Origin: Treponema sp.
Lineage (GTDB): Bacteria; Spirochaetota; Spirochaetia; Treponematales; Breznakiellaceae
DNA: 33,289 nucleotides
NCBI GenBank assembly: GCA_031266775.1
Contig: JAISAQ010000106.1
Coordinates: forward strand, 1-33,289
Direction: 5' to 3'
Shown: in pieces, positions 7,423 through 15,892 of the stretch
Position numbering within the stretch: the stretch's first letter is position 1
Layout of the letters: every line of letters begins with the position of its first letter
Notes under the pieces: model-generated
Told to the model about the DNA's origin: nothing
Database searches by the model: none
Seen by the model: the letters and a program-made list of their open reading frames with translations, nothing else
Translations under genes and position numbers: made by a program

Positions 7423-8436
7423 TTATATTTCCATACCCGCATCATGAAATACCTGCCGGTATTCCGCAATAGTCCCCGCGTGAACCAGGCGGTTCCGCAG
7501 GGCGGCCCCTCCGGGAATGCCGCCTTCGTCCGGGCCGCCTTTGGTACAGGCGCAGAACTGCTTGCGCATCATGAGGCAGGCGCTCCTTTCCCCCGCCTCC
7601 TGTGCGAGCAGATCAAGCTGGCGGAAAACGCACCGTATTTTGTCTTCCGGGGCGGCGGGCCGCCAGGCGCCTGAAACAAGCAGGGACCGCGTCTGGGAAA
7701 AAACAAAAGGATTCGCCACCGCCCCGCGGGCAAACATCACGGCGGCGCAGCCTGTTTCCCGGAGCATGCGCCCGGCATCCTCCGGCGTATAAAGATCCCC
7801 CGAGCCTGTTACCGGCACACAGAGGCGGGAAACAAGATCGGCAATATGGGACCAGTCGCTTTTGCCGCCGTAACCCTGGGCGCGGGTTCTTGGATGGAGG
7901 CTTATCATGGCGGCCCCGGCCGCGGCCGCGATACGGGCGCACTCGGCGTAGTTCACCGAAGACGAATCCCAGCCGGAACGCATTTTGACGGTTACAGGCG
8001 CGCCCCCCAAGCGCTCCCGCGAGGCCCTGACCGTCTCTTCCACCATGCGTCCCAAGACGGACGGGTTCCGCATCAGCGCCGCCCCGGCCCCCGTCTTGAT
8101 AACCTTGGGAACAGGGCATCCGGCGTTGATATCCACCGCGTCGGGGCACCAGGGGGCAAGAAGCGCCGCCGCCTCCCCTACACGGAGGGGATCGGAACCG
8201 AAGAGCTGCACGGCATAACGCCGTTCGTTGCCGCCTCTGCGGAGCAGGGTCTTCACGGGGCCCGCCGGGTTCCGTATCAGGCTTTCGGCGGAGACAAGTT
8301 CCGTATAACTGAAATCCGCCCCCTCCTCGACGCAGATCATGCGGAAGGCCCGGCCCGAAAAACCTGCCACCGGGGCGAGAAACAGATTCCCGGGAAGCTC
8401 AAGCGGGCCTATGGAAACAGGCCGGTAAAGATTCAT
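7423..8436 (-). CDS. tRNA-dihydrouridine synthase (DusB/NifR3 type)
   Basis: FMN enzyme that reduces uridine to dihydrouridine in tRNA with NADPH, 337 residues, cytoplasmic. The TIM-barrel opens with LFLAPVAGFSGRAFR; YAVQLFGSDP and DINAGCPVPKV follow, with catalytic Cys107 in the latter. VTVKMRSGWD and SLHPRTRAQGYGGKSDW bind FMN and tRNA, and GSGDLYTPEDA plus MFARGAVANPFVF close the barrel. The last approximately 80 residues form the helical tRNA-binding domain. The start is ATG 8436; its AAGGAGG site abuts the ATG with no spacer, which is unusual. First gene of the minus-strand cluster dus-rhomboid-two exported proteins. Confidence 0.94.
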   Translation of the reverse strand: MNLYRPVSIGPLELPGNLFLAPVAGFSGRAFRMICVEEGADFSYTELVSAESLIRNPAGPVKTLLRRGGNERRYAVQLFGSDPLRVGEAAALLAPWCPDAVDINAGCPVPKVIKTGAGAALMRNPSVLGRMVEETVRASRERLGGAPVTVKMRSGWDSSSVNYAECARIAAAAGAAMISLHPRTRAQGYGGKSDWSHIADLVSRLCVPVTGSGDLYTPEDAGRMLRETGCAAVMFARGAVANPFVFSQTRSLLVSGAWRPAAPEDKIRCVFRQLDLLAQEAGERSACLMMRKQFCACTKGGPDEGGIPGGAALRNRLVHAGTIAEYRQVFHDAGMEI

Positions 8437-8492
8437 CCTCCTTATAAATATAACACATACCCCGGAAAAAGGGGAACCGCGCGGAGCCCGGC

Positions 8493-8585
8493 AATTCCGA
8501 ATTCAACCACAGACATTCACGGACAGAACGGACTTTTTAGTTTCAAACATATATGTTGTCCGTATTGGTCTGTATCTGTCCGCGG
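8493..8585. repeat. dispersed palindromic repeat, family 1, copy 2
   Basis: After AATTCCGAATTCAA (8493-8506), CCACAGAC (8507-8514) opens an imperfect palindrome closing at TCTGTCCGCGG (8575-8585). The interior GGACAGAACGGACTTTTTAG and the later ATATGTTGTCCG match the minus strand of copy 1 (560-640). It fills most of the gap between divergent dus and the lysyl-tRNA synthetase gene and ends 6 nt before that gene's -35 box. Confidence 0.75.
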
Positions 8586-8590
8586 TCCAC

Positions 8591-8619
8591 TTGTCCGGCT
8601 TTTTCCCTTCCAGTATACT
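8591..8619 (+). promoter_or_regulatory. promoter placing the start site on the lysS ATG
   Basis: TTGTCC (8591-8596), 17-nt spacer, TATACT (8614-8619). Counting 7 nt past the -10 box puts +1 at 8626, the A of the start codon. No ribosome site is present before the ATG, which agrees with a leaderless mRNA. Confidence 0.6.
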
Positions 8620-8625
8620 TGTTCT

Positions 8626-10284
8626 ATGGGAAAGGAAAACAGAGGGGGCGCGGAAGAAAAAACGGCGTACCACTGGGCCGATGAAACCGCGCTTAAAATA
8701 ATACGCGAAAAAGGCGGGAAAGACCTCTACACCTGTGCCGCGGGAATTACCCCGTCGGGCACGGTGCACATAGGCAATTTCCGCGAGATCATGTCGGTGG
8801 ATCTTGTGGTGCGGGCGCTGCGGGACCAGGACAGGAAGGTGCGTTTTATCTACTCATGGGACGATTACGACGTGTTCCGCAAGATCCCCAAAAACATGCC
8901 CGGCCAGGAGGAGCTTGAAAAGTACCTCCGCTTTCCCATTACCATGGTGCCCGATCCCTGGAGGCGTGACGAAAGCTACGCCAGACATCATGAAATTGAC
9001 GTGGAAAGCATGATGCCCGTTATGGGAATATACCCGGAGTACCTCTACCAGGCCAAAAGATACCGCGCCTCGGCCTATGCCGCAGGAATAAGGCGGGCCC
9101 TTGAAAAGCGGGAAGAACTGCGGGCCATCCTCGATGAGTACCGCGACGACGGGCACAAGATTCAGGGAGAGTGGTGGCCTGTAAGCGTGTTCTGCGATTC
9201 ATGCGGCAAAGATGAAACCGCCGTGGACGGATGGGACGGCGAATGGGGCCTTTCCTACCGGTGCGAAGCCTGCGGCCACAGCGAAACGGCGGACATACGC
9301 ACGGCGAAGGGGGTAAAGCTCAACTGGCGGGTTGACTGGCCCATGCGCTGGGAATACGAAAAGGTGGACTTTGAGCCGGCCGGCAAGGATCACCACAGCC
9401 GGGGCGGTTCCTTCGACACCGCCCGCCATATATGCGGGGAAGTGTACGGCAGGGAGCCTCCTGTTACCTTTGCCTATGACTTTATCGGCATCAAGGGACT
9501 TGGGGGGAAAATTTCCAGTTCCACAGGCGTGGTAATCGACCTGGCGGACGTTCTGGAGGTGTATACCCCCGAGGTGGCCCGCTACCTCTTTGCCGGAACC
9601 AGGCCCAACACCGAATTCACCATCTCCTTTGATCTTGACGTCATCAAAACTTATGAAGATTACGACAGAACGGAGCGCATAGCGTGGAAGACGGAAGACG
9701 CCAAAAACGAAGCGGCGTACCGGCGCGAACGGCGCATCTATGAGCTTTCGCAGACCGCCGTTTCCCCGGAAGGCAAAACGCTCATGCCGCCCGTCATGCC
9801 CTGGCAGGCGCCGTTCCGCCACCTCTGCAGCCTGATCCAGATTTCAGGCGGCGACACGGAGCGGACCATTGCCGCCCTCAAAAAATCCGCCGGGGGGAAA
9901 AAAGAGGACGGGCCTCGGGAGGAGCAGATTCCCGCCCTCAGGGAAAGGATACTCCGGGCGAAATACTGGGTGAAAAACCACGCCCCCGGCGAGTTTCGTT
10001 TCAGCCTGCGGCCGCCGGGTGAAAGGGCGGAACTCCCGGCCGGCCTGGCCCTTGGCGTGCGGGTGCTGCGGGATACCGTCGTCGCGGACATCGAACGTTT
10101 TCCCGACGATGCATCGTGCGCCGGGGCAATCTACAGGGCGGCCGAACAGGCGGGCCTTGAGACAAAGGCCCTTTTCAGGGCAAGTTACCAGGCGCTCATA
10201 GGCCGGGATCAGGGCCCCCGGCTAGCGGGCTTCCTGCGGTCAATCGGCAGGAAACGCCTCATGGAAATTCTTTCGGCGTATTAA
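8626..10284 (+). CDS. lysS: lysyl-tRNA synthetase, class I
   Basis: Charges tRNA-Lys with lysine, using the class I Rossmann fold found in archaea, spirochaetes and some other bacteria rather than the usual class II enzyme (also called lysK). The start at ATG 8626 gives 552 residues; the frame stays open upstream to 7846 but that part is the reverse of dus. Signatures are HIGN (48-51) in PSGTVHIGNF and KISSS (295-299) in GLGGKISSSTG, the two ATP-binding motifs. Four cysteines (190, 193, 213, 216) form a probable zinc site in an insertion. The C-terminal helical part is about 230 residues. A promoter sits directly against the start codon. Confidence 0.95.
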   Translation: MGKENRGGAEEKTAYHWADETALKIIREKGGKDLYTCAAGITPSGTVHIGNFREIMSVDLVVRALRDQDRKVRFIYSWDDYDVFRKIPKNMPGQEELEKYLRFPITMVPDPWRRDESYARHHEIDVESMMPVMGIYPEYLYQAKRYRASAYAAGIRRALEKREELRAILDEYRDDGHKIQGEWWPVSVFCDSCGKDETAVDGWDGEWGLSYRCEACGHSETADIRTAKGVKLNWRVDWPMRWEYEKVDFEPAGKDHHSRGGSFDTARHICGEVYGREPPVTFAYDFIGIKGLGGKISSSTGVVIDLADVLEVYTPEVARYLFAGTRPNTEFTISFDLDVIKTYEDYDRTERIAWKTEDAKNEAAYRRERRIYELSQTAVSPEGKTLMPPVMPWQAPFRHLCSLIQISGGDTERTIAALKKSAGGKKEDGPREEQIPALRERILRAKYWVKNHAPGEFRFSLRPPGERAELPAGLALGVRVLRDTVVADIERFPDDASCAGAIYRAAEQAGLETKALFRASYQALIGRDQGPRLAGFLRSIGRKRLMEILSAY

Positions 10285-10296
10285 AAAAAACGCGGA

Positions 10297-10327
10297 CCGG
10301 CCGGGAAGCAGCCGCTTTCCCGGCCGG
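10297..10327 (+). terminator. GC-rich hairpin between lysS and putP
   Basis: CCGGCCGGGAAGC (10297-10309) pairs with GCTTTCCCGGCCGG (10314-10327) with one bulged T and a 4-nt loop. No T-run follows on the plus strand (a run of A precedes it), so it may be a weak terminator or an attenuator or stability hairpin between two co-directional genes. Confidence 0.45.
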
Positions 10328-10347
10328 CTCCCGGTATGGAGGAAAAT

Positions 10348-11865
10348 ATGATAACAAGCATCGTCATTTTCGCGCTGTACATGATTATTCTGATTTTCAT
10401 CGGCATTTTTTTCTTCAAAAAAACGCCAAGCCTGCCCGACTATTTTCTGGGCGGAAGACGGCTTGGCGCCCCTGTCGCCGCCTTCTCCACCCACGCCGGC
10501 GACATGTCAGGCTGGCTCATGCTCAGTTTCACAGGCGCCATATACGCCTCTGGAATGGGCCAAATATGGATAGCCGCCGGCCTGGCGCTGGGAACTTGCC
10601 TTAACTGGATCTTCGTGGCAAAACGGCTTCGCCGTTACAGCGTCATGGCGGGTTCCTCAATCACCATACCCGAATTTTTCGAAAACCGCTTCGGCGATTC
10701 CTTGCACCTTCTGCGTTTTGTTTCGGCGGCTTTTATCCTGATCTTTTTCACCGTGTATACCGCTTCGGGTTTTATTGCCTGCGGCACGCTTTTTTCGGCG
10801 GTATTCGGCATCGATTACCAGATAGCCATGCTTACAGGAGCTGCCGTCATACTCATCTACACCTTTCTGGGCGGATTCCGCGCGATCTCCTGGACAGACC
10901 TTGTCCATGATTTGATGCTCCTTGCCGCCATAATCGGCGTTCCCATCGTCATGCTGCACCTTACGGGGGGATTTACAGGACTCGCCCGGAACGCCGGGCC
11001 CGGTTTTTTTAACGTCATGCTGGATAAAACGGGAAAGCCGCTTCCCGCGGCATCGATCATTTCCGGACTGTCCTGGGGGCTCGGCTACTTCGGCATGCCC
11101 CACATCCTCATCCGTTTCATGGCGGTAAAAAAAGAAAAAACAATACTGCCGGCGGCCGTTATTTCGGGGGTTGTCATCGTCGTCTCCCTGGGGTTTGCCG
11201 CCCTCGCGGGCGCGGCGGGGGCCGTCCTTGTCCCCGGCGGCGATACGCCTGAATACATGTTCGTAACGGCGATCAATAAAATATTCATGAACGGTTCCGT
11301 TTTGCTGGCTATCCCCGGAAGCATATTTTTATGCGGCGTTCTTGCGGCAATCATGTCGACGGCCGATTCCCACATCATGGTAACGGCTTCGGCAATAGCA
11401 AACGACATTTACCGTGGCCTTGTTCATACCGAACATTCGGACAAATATTTTCTCCGCCTCGGCCGCGTTTCGGTTGTGATCATCGCCTTTATCGCCTATA
11501 TCATAGCGACGGACAGAAATTCAAGCGTCATGTCCCTGACATCCGTTGCGTGGTCAGGGTTCGGTTCCTGTTTCGGCGCGCTCATGCTGCTTTCCCTCTA
11601 CTGGAAACGGATCAACCTTCCGGGAGCCGCGGCGGGGATCATATCGGGCGGCTTTACGGTAATAATCTGGGAATACCTGATCTGCGTCCCCGGCGCTTCC
11701 GGCTGGATCACTCCGCGCGAGGCTACGGGGCTCTACTCACTGGCGCCGGCCTTTATCATTTCCCTTTTCTTTATTGTCACGGTAAGCCTCGCAACCAAAG
11801 CGCCGCCGCGGGAAGTAACGGAGAAATTTGAACAGGCCGCCTCCCCGCCCATCTTTGAGGAATGA
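10348..11865 (+). CDS. putP: sodium:solute symporter, PutP-like
   Basis: Inner-membrane Na+-coupled importer of the SSS family, 505 residues with about 12-13 hydrophobic segments. The start at ATG 10348 is preferred over 10336 because GGAGGA (10338-10343) serves it and overlaps the earlier ATG. Family features are DYFLGGRRLGAPVAAFSTHAGDMSGW near residue 32-58, GGFRAISWTDLVHDLMLL in the middle, and LCGVLAAIMSTADSHIMVTASAIANDIY around 330. These match proline symporters most closely, and proAB lies in the same window, though proline as substrate is inference. It follows the synthetase gene by 63 nt containing a hairpin, so read-through from that promoter is possible. Confidence 0.88.
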   Translation: MITSIVIFALYMIILIFIGIFFFKKTPSLPDYFLGGRRLGAPVAAFSTHAGDMSGWLMLSFTGAIYASGMGQIWIAAGLALGTCLNWIFVAKRLRRYSVMAGSSITIPEFFENRFGDSLHLLRFVSAAFILIFFTVYTASGFIACGTLFSAVFGIDYQIAMLTGAAVILIYTFLGGFRAISWTDLVHDLMLLAAIIGVPIVMLHLTGGFTGLARNAGPGFFNVMLDKTGKPLPAASIISGLSWGLGYFGMPHILIRFMAVKKEKTILPAAVISGVVIVVSLGFAALAGAAGAVLVPGGDTPEYMFVTAINKIFMNGSVLLAIPGSIFLCGVLAAIMSTADSHIMVTASAIANDIYRGLVHTEHSDKYFLRLGRVSVVIIAFIAYIIATDRNSSVMSLTSVAWSGFGSCFGALMLLSLYWKRINLPGAAAGIISGGFTVIIWEYLICVPGASGWITPREATGLYSLAPAFIISLFFIVTVSLATKAPPREVTEKFEQAASPPIFEE

Positions 11866-11927
11866 GAAGGAACCCCAGGGGGAAGCCGTACACAACAAAC
11901 CGGCCGCCGCGGAAATTTACCTGATAG

Positions 11928-12057
11928 AGGTGTTCAATAACTTCAGTTATTGAACACCTTCCGCTTAAGAACGCGATTTTGTAAGGCTAAAGCCATGCTT
12001 TAGCCTGAAAAATCGCAAGGACATGTTTAGTAACCAACCAGGTTACTAAACATGTCC
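11928..12057. repeat. three-hairpin dispersed element, family 2, copy 1
   Basis: Three successive stems. A: 11928-11941 with 11946-11959, 14 bp perfect, loop TTCA. B: GCGATTTT (11973-11980) with AAAATCGC (12009-12016), plus inner AGGCTAAAGC (11984-11993) with GCTTTAGCCT (11997-12006). C: 12019-12035 with 12041-12057, 17 bp perfect, loop AACCA. Hairpin C contains the last codons and stop of the beta-mannosidase gene. The element lies between convergent putP and beta-mannosidase and may end transcription from both. A diverged copy is at 18711-18857. Confidence 0.8.
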
Positions 12058-14529
12058 GATGTCGTATACGCTTCTCAGCTTCAGGGCGGCGGGCTTCCCG
12101 CTTATAATCTTCACCTTTTTTGTCCCCGCGTTCATGTCAAAGTAATTGTCGTCAAGAACAAGGTCTTCGTTCCCGTTGAGGATCTCAACGCTCTTCGCGT
12201 AGGAAGAGGCCTTTACGGTGATGGTATCCCCGTCTATGGAGCAGGAAAGTTCAGGATCGGCCCAATGGAAAAATTTCGGCAGCGAGAAGATCACCGTTCC
12301 TTCGGAAACGATCTCTTTACCGTCGTATAGGTGATAACTGACGTATTCATCGTCGGGCCTTATGTCCGCAACATCCACCTTGCCGAGCCACACCGACGAC
12401 AACGCGGGAACCTTTACCGGAACCGTCTTCTCCCTTATGACTTTGGCGTCCCTGTCCCGCAGTTCCCACCGCACGGTGAATTTCCTGTCCGTCATGGTTT
12501 CGTTTGCCACCGAAAGGCGGAAACTCTTTTCGATTTTTTCCTTCACCTCAGGCTGGTGGTTCGCGTTGGGATTCTGGGTAAGAATGCCTTCCTCGTGGCA
12601 GGAGATCATCACGGGCCGGAAGAAACGCTTCGCGTAATAGTGCAGGGCCTTCCAGCGGAAATAATAGTCTATGGACGACCAGGAAGCCACCGGCCAAATG
12701 TCGTTGAGCTGCCAGTAGACGGCCCCCATACAGCGGCCGCGGTTCCGGCGGAAATGCTCAACGCCGTATTTGATCGCCTCCGCCTGGAGCAGCTGGGATG
12801 CGTAAAGCATGATCCCAAAACCGGAGGGATAAAGGAAGGTCTGGTACATGTAGTTCATGATCTTCCCGTTTGCGGCGTTGTTCCGCTGGTGCCGTTCCAT
12901 TACGTAGGAAAAAATATTTCTATCCTGCGGAAGCGTAAAGGCTTCCACGGTTTTAAGCGCGGGAAAAGACTGAAAGCCGAATTCCGACGCGTAACGGAAG
13001 TAGTAGTTGCGGTAATCCGAAAAAGGTTTGTTCCCGTGCCATACATCCCAGTAATGCACGTCGCCCCGGTCAGGATCGTTGGGCTTGTCAAAGCTCCCCC
13101 CCGACGACGGGCTCGCCGGCCAGTAGAAAGAAGCCGGGTCCAGTTTCCTGAACAGCGAAGGAAAGATGTACTCGTACATCTTGATGTAGTCCGCCTTCTG
13201 CCTGAGCGTACTGACCCAGGTGAGCGTATCAACGAACATTTCCATTTCGTTGTTGCCGCACCAGAGCCCCAGCGACGCGTGATGCCTTAAGCGTTTGATA
13301 TTGTCGGCAAGCTCAGCCCGTATGTTGGCGTCAAATTCTTCGGTAAGATCGTAAACCGCGCAGGCGAACATGCAGTCCTGCCATACGACAAGCCCCAGTT
13401 CGTCGCAGATGTCGTAAAAGAAATCGTCCGGATAATAACCGCCGCCCCATACCCGCACCGTGTTGAAGTTGGCGGCGGTACACTGCTCAAGGAGCTTCCG
13501 CGTCCGCTCAGGGGTAATGCGGCTGCGTATGTTGTCTTCGGGGATGTAATCGGCCCCCATGGCGAAGATCGCCACTCCGTTGACTTCATGAGCAAAACTT
13601 TCACCCCACTTGTCCTTTTTCCTGCGCATGGTCATGGTCCTGAGCCCGTAACGCCGCTGCCAGCTGTCAATCTCCTTTCCCCGGTAATAAAGGACAATCT
13701 TTATGCCGTAAAGCCTCTGCGCGCCAAAACCGTTGGGCCACCAGAGTTCCGGCCTGAGTATGGTGATTTTTTTCGGCGAATTTTCATGCCGCGTTGTTTT
13801 TCCCTTTGGATCGGTAACAGCGACGGTCCAGGAAAAGCCGGCCCTGCCCCCGGCGCCGGGCCCGCCCGCCGCAAGGGGCGCCTCTGCCCCCGTGTCCAGC
13901 TCCATCTTTATGGACAGATCCACAGCGCCCTTTTTGTGTTTCTGGGTTATGTAGACATTGTCGATACGGGCGGCGCCCACGCCGACAAGCTTGATGTCCC
14001 GCCAGATCCCCGCGTCGGGAAGCCGGGCGCCCCAGTCCCAGCCGAACATGCAGTGGGCCTTGCGGAGCTGCGGAAAACCGTCGAGGCAGTCGCTTGAACC
14101 GTCGGTCCTGTTTTTTTTGTACGCCTCCCTGACAAATTTATTGGGAGAATGAAACACGATGCGCAGGATATTTTCGCCTTTTTTAAGCGCCTTCTTTACG
14201 TCAAATTCCCAGATACGGTGCATATTGCAGGCGCTGCCCAAAGCCGCGCCGTTGAGGTACACATCCGCCAGGGTATCAAGCCCTTCACAGCGGAGCAGCA
14301 CGCGCTTTTCCGCAAAAACGGCAGGATCGGGCTTAAAGGTTCCTATATACTCAAAATCATTTTCCATGAGGGCAAAAGCCTTGTCCTCGTTGTCCCGCCA
14401 ATAGGGATCTTCCATCCTGTCATTCGCCAGCAGATCGCTGTAAACGGATCCGGGAACTTTCGCGGGAAGATATTCCCTGTCGGGGATCTTCCTCATTTTC
14501 CAGTTATCATGAAGCGGCTGTGTGATCAT
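12046..14529 (-). CDS. GH2 beta-mannosidase
   Basis: Cleaves terminal beta-mannose from oligosaccharides by a retaining mechanism; 827 residues and no signal peptide, so cytoplasmic. The jelly-roll sugar-binding domain (residues about 1-185) has [10 protein letters not shown] and [18 protein letters not shown], typical of beta-mannosidases. An immunoglobulin-like domain follows, then the barrel with [20 protein letters not shown], acid/base Glu428 in [11 protein letters not shown] and nucleophile Glu516 in [17 protein letters not shown] precedes the ATG. It is the last gene of the sugar locus after the two ABC cassettes, which fits import of mannose-containing oligosaccharides. Its stop codon is inside a 17-bp hairpin of a dispersed repeat. 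Confidence 0.93.
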   Translation of the reverse strand: MITQPLHDNWKMRKIPDREYLPAKVPGSVYSDLLANDRMEDPYWRDNEDKAFALMENDFEYIGTFKPDPAVFAEKRVLLRCEGLDTLADVYLNGAALGSACNMHRIWEFDVKKALKKGENILRIVFHSPNKFVREAYKKNRTDGSSDCLDGFPQLRKAHCMFGWDWGARLPDAGIWRDIKLVGVGAARIDNVYITQKHKKGAVDLSIKMELDTGAEAPLAAGGPGAGGRAGFSWTVAVTDPKGKTTRHENSPKKITILRPELWWPNGFGAQRLYGIKIVLYYRGKEIDSWQRRYGLRTMTMRRKKDKWGESFAHEVNGVAIFAMGADYIPEDNIRSRITPERTRKLLEQCTAANFNTVRVWGGGYYPDDFFYDICDELGLVVWQDCMFACAVYDLTEEFDANIRAELADNIKRLRHHASLGLWCGNNEMEMFVDTLTWVSTLRQKADYIKMYEYIFPSLFRKLDPASFYWPASPSSGGSFDKPNDPDRGDVHYWDVWHGNKPFSDYRNYYFRYASEFGFQSFPALKTVEAFTLPQDRNIFSYVMERHQRNNAANGKIMNYMYQTFLYPSGFGIMLYASQLLQAEAIKYGVEHFRRNRGRCMGAVYWQLNDIWPVASWSSIDYYFRWKALHYYAKRFFRPVMISCHEEGILTQNPNANHQPEVKEKIEKSFRLSVANETMTDRKFTVRWELRDRDAKVIREKTVPVKVPALSSVWLGKVDVADIRPDDEYVSYHLYDGKEIVSEGTVIFSLPKFFHWADPELSCSIDGDTITVKASSYAKSVEILNGNEDLVLDDNYFDMNAGTKKVKIISGKPAALKLRSVYDIGHV

Positions 14530-14605
14530 GGTATTTCTCCTTTCGAATAATGGCGTACATACCAGAGTATATCATATATTATTAAAGAAAATATATCATT
14601 CCTTT

Positions 14606-14631
14606 ATGCCCTGCGGCAAGCCGCAGGGCAT
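14606..14631 (-). terminator. 12-bp perfect hairpin before the beta-mannosidase gene
   Basis: ATGCCCTGCGGC-AA-GCCGCAGGGCAT lies between the aldo/keto reductase remnant and the GH2 start. On the minus strand it is followed by AAAGGAATGATATATTTTC, with no immediate T-run, so it is either a weak terminator or an RNA-stability hairpin. AT-rich sequence from 14565 to 14600 downstream of it could hold a separate GH2 promoter. Confidence 0.45.
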
Positions 14632-14646
14632 GGACCCGCTTGCGAA

Positions 14647-15019
14647 TCAAACCGGCGCCAATTCCGCATGAGTTTGCCTGAGCTGTTCACGGATCTTTAG
14701 TTTCTGAGGGCATTTCTTTTCACAAAGGCCGCAATCAATACAGGCTGCCGCATCTTTATACTGCCGCTCTTCTGTATGCCCAATCAGGGCATATTGTTCC
14801 TGCGCATATCCAGCAAGCTTATAAACCCGGTGATAATTCATCAACTTGAAAATCTCGGGAATGTGTAACCCTTTGGGACATGGCATGATGCAGCAGCCTG
14901 ACGCTCTCATCATGATCCCACACCATAGCGCCTTTCCGCCCGCATTTGGGGAAACGCATGCACCCAAACCCAAGCCGCGATACACATGCGCCTGATTTAC
15001 CAAATTCCGCATATTGCAT
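14647..15019 (-). pseudogene. aldo/keto reductase with 4Fe-4S tail, internally deleted
   Basis: The 5' part, from ATG 15019 with a GGAGGC site, reads MQYAEFGKSGACVSRLGFG and CMRFPKC, the N-terminus of ferredoxin-tailed aldo/keto reductases. The 3' part, in another frame, reads MPCPKGLHIPEIFKLMNYHR and ACIDCGLCEKKCPQKLKI, the C-terminal iron-sulfur domain with CxxCxxCxxxCP. The frames meet near 14880-14893, where HHAMS in one frame abuts IMPCPKG in the other. Intact members have about 370-390 residues; here about 250 are missing, including the catalytic barrel core. The gene is therefore dead. It sits after the second ABC cassette, so an oxidoreductase was once part of the locus. Confidence 0.88.
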
Positions 15020-15045
15020 GCTGCCTCCTTTTGCCAAATACAGAG

Positions 15046-15891
15046 TTATCCTTTTACCGCCCCTGCCGTAAGACCCTGAACCAAATATTTCTGCATGACA
15101 AAGCCAAGAATGATAATGGGAACCATGGTAATACTGGCAGCGGCGCTACTCTTGCCCCAGTCCACGGCAACTGTTCCAACAAACCGGGCAATAGCAACTG
15201 TCAGGGTATAGGTATTAATTTTGGTAAGCTGAACAGCAAACAAATATTCATTCCAGGAGTATTGAGCCGCCAGAATAACCGCTGCCCCAAGAGCCGGTGA
15301 GAGCAAAGGAAACACAACACGCCAAAAAACACCCATCCGGGAACAGCCATCAATCCTGCCGGCTTCAAGAAGTTCTTTTGGCAATTCCCGCATGAAACCC
15401 AGAAGCATCCAGATGACAAACGGGATATTAATGGCTGAGTGGGCAAGAATGGGACCAGGATACCCGCCCGCCAAATTAAGAGTACTCAAGATAAGGTAAA
15501 AGGGGATCAACACGGTTATGGGCATAACCATTTTACTCAAAAGAAGGATATCGGTTATTTTCCCTATCCACCGGGCTTTACTGATTAAAAACCCATATCC
15601 CGCAAGAGCGCTGAAAAATATCGTAACGCTCGTACTTATTCCCGTGATGACAAAAGAATTTCTGAAATAAACCGTAAAATCATCCTGTAAAAAAATCTTG
15701 GCATAATGAGTTAATACCGGCCTAAAAAAAACCGCGGGAGGGACAATGGAAATATCCAAAGAACGCTTCAGTGAATTGGTTACCACAAGCCATACCGGAA
15801 CAAGCGCAATCAGGGACGCGGAAAAAAGAATTACAAACTTAAGCAGAAAAGCAGACAATCTTCCAAAAAAAGCCCTGTCCTTTACAGTCAT
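15046..15891 (-). CDS. sugar ABC transporter permease, MalG type (cassette 2)
   Basis: Inner-membrane channel subunit of a carbohydrate importer, 281 residues, six hydrophobic segments. The EAA loop that docks the ATPase is EAGRIDGCSRMGVFWRVVFP. GGAGGA lies 8 nt before the ATG, and only 1 nt separates it from the stop of the partner permease, so the two are translationally coupled. It is closely similar to the cassette 1 permease at 18888 (shared NSLKRS, LLLSKMVMPITVLIP, LPKELLEA/LIEASRIDGC, WGKSSAAA, MQKYLV.GLTAGAVKG). The substrate is inferred from context to be an oligosaccharide. The DNA is AT-richer than flanking genes. Confidence 0.92.
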   Translation of the reverse strand: MTVKDRAFFGRLSAFLLKFVILFSASLIALVPVWLVVTNSLKRSLDISIVPPAVFFRPVLTHYAKIFLQDDFTVYFRNSFVITGISTSVTIFFSALAGYGFLISKARWIGKITDILLLSKMVMPITVLIPFYLILSTLNLAGGYPGPILAHSAINIPFVIWMLLGFMRELPKELLEAGRIDGCSRMGVFWRVVFPLLSPALGAAVILAAQYSWNEYLFAVQLTKINTYTLTVAIARFVGTVAVDWGKSSAAASITMVPIIILGFVMQKYLVQGLTAGAVKG

Positions 15892-15892
15892 A

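Noticed and set aside
7846-8625. Upstream extension of the lysS frame by 260 codons
   Set aside because: It overlaps dus in antisense and a dispersed repeat; class I lysyl-tRNA synthetases start near ATG 8626.
11928-12057. Riboswitch controlling putP or the beta-mannosidase gene
   Set aside because: It lies at the 3' ends of both genes, and a second copy occurs in an unrelated context.
12331-13290. 319-codon plus-strand open frame
   Set aside because: Antisense shadow of the beta-mannosidase gene.
14819-15037. Short frame as an independent 72-residue protein
   Set aside because: It is the 5' remnant of the deleted aldo/keto reductase, not a separate gene.
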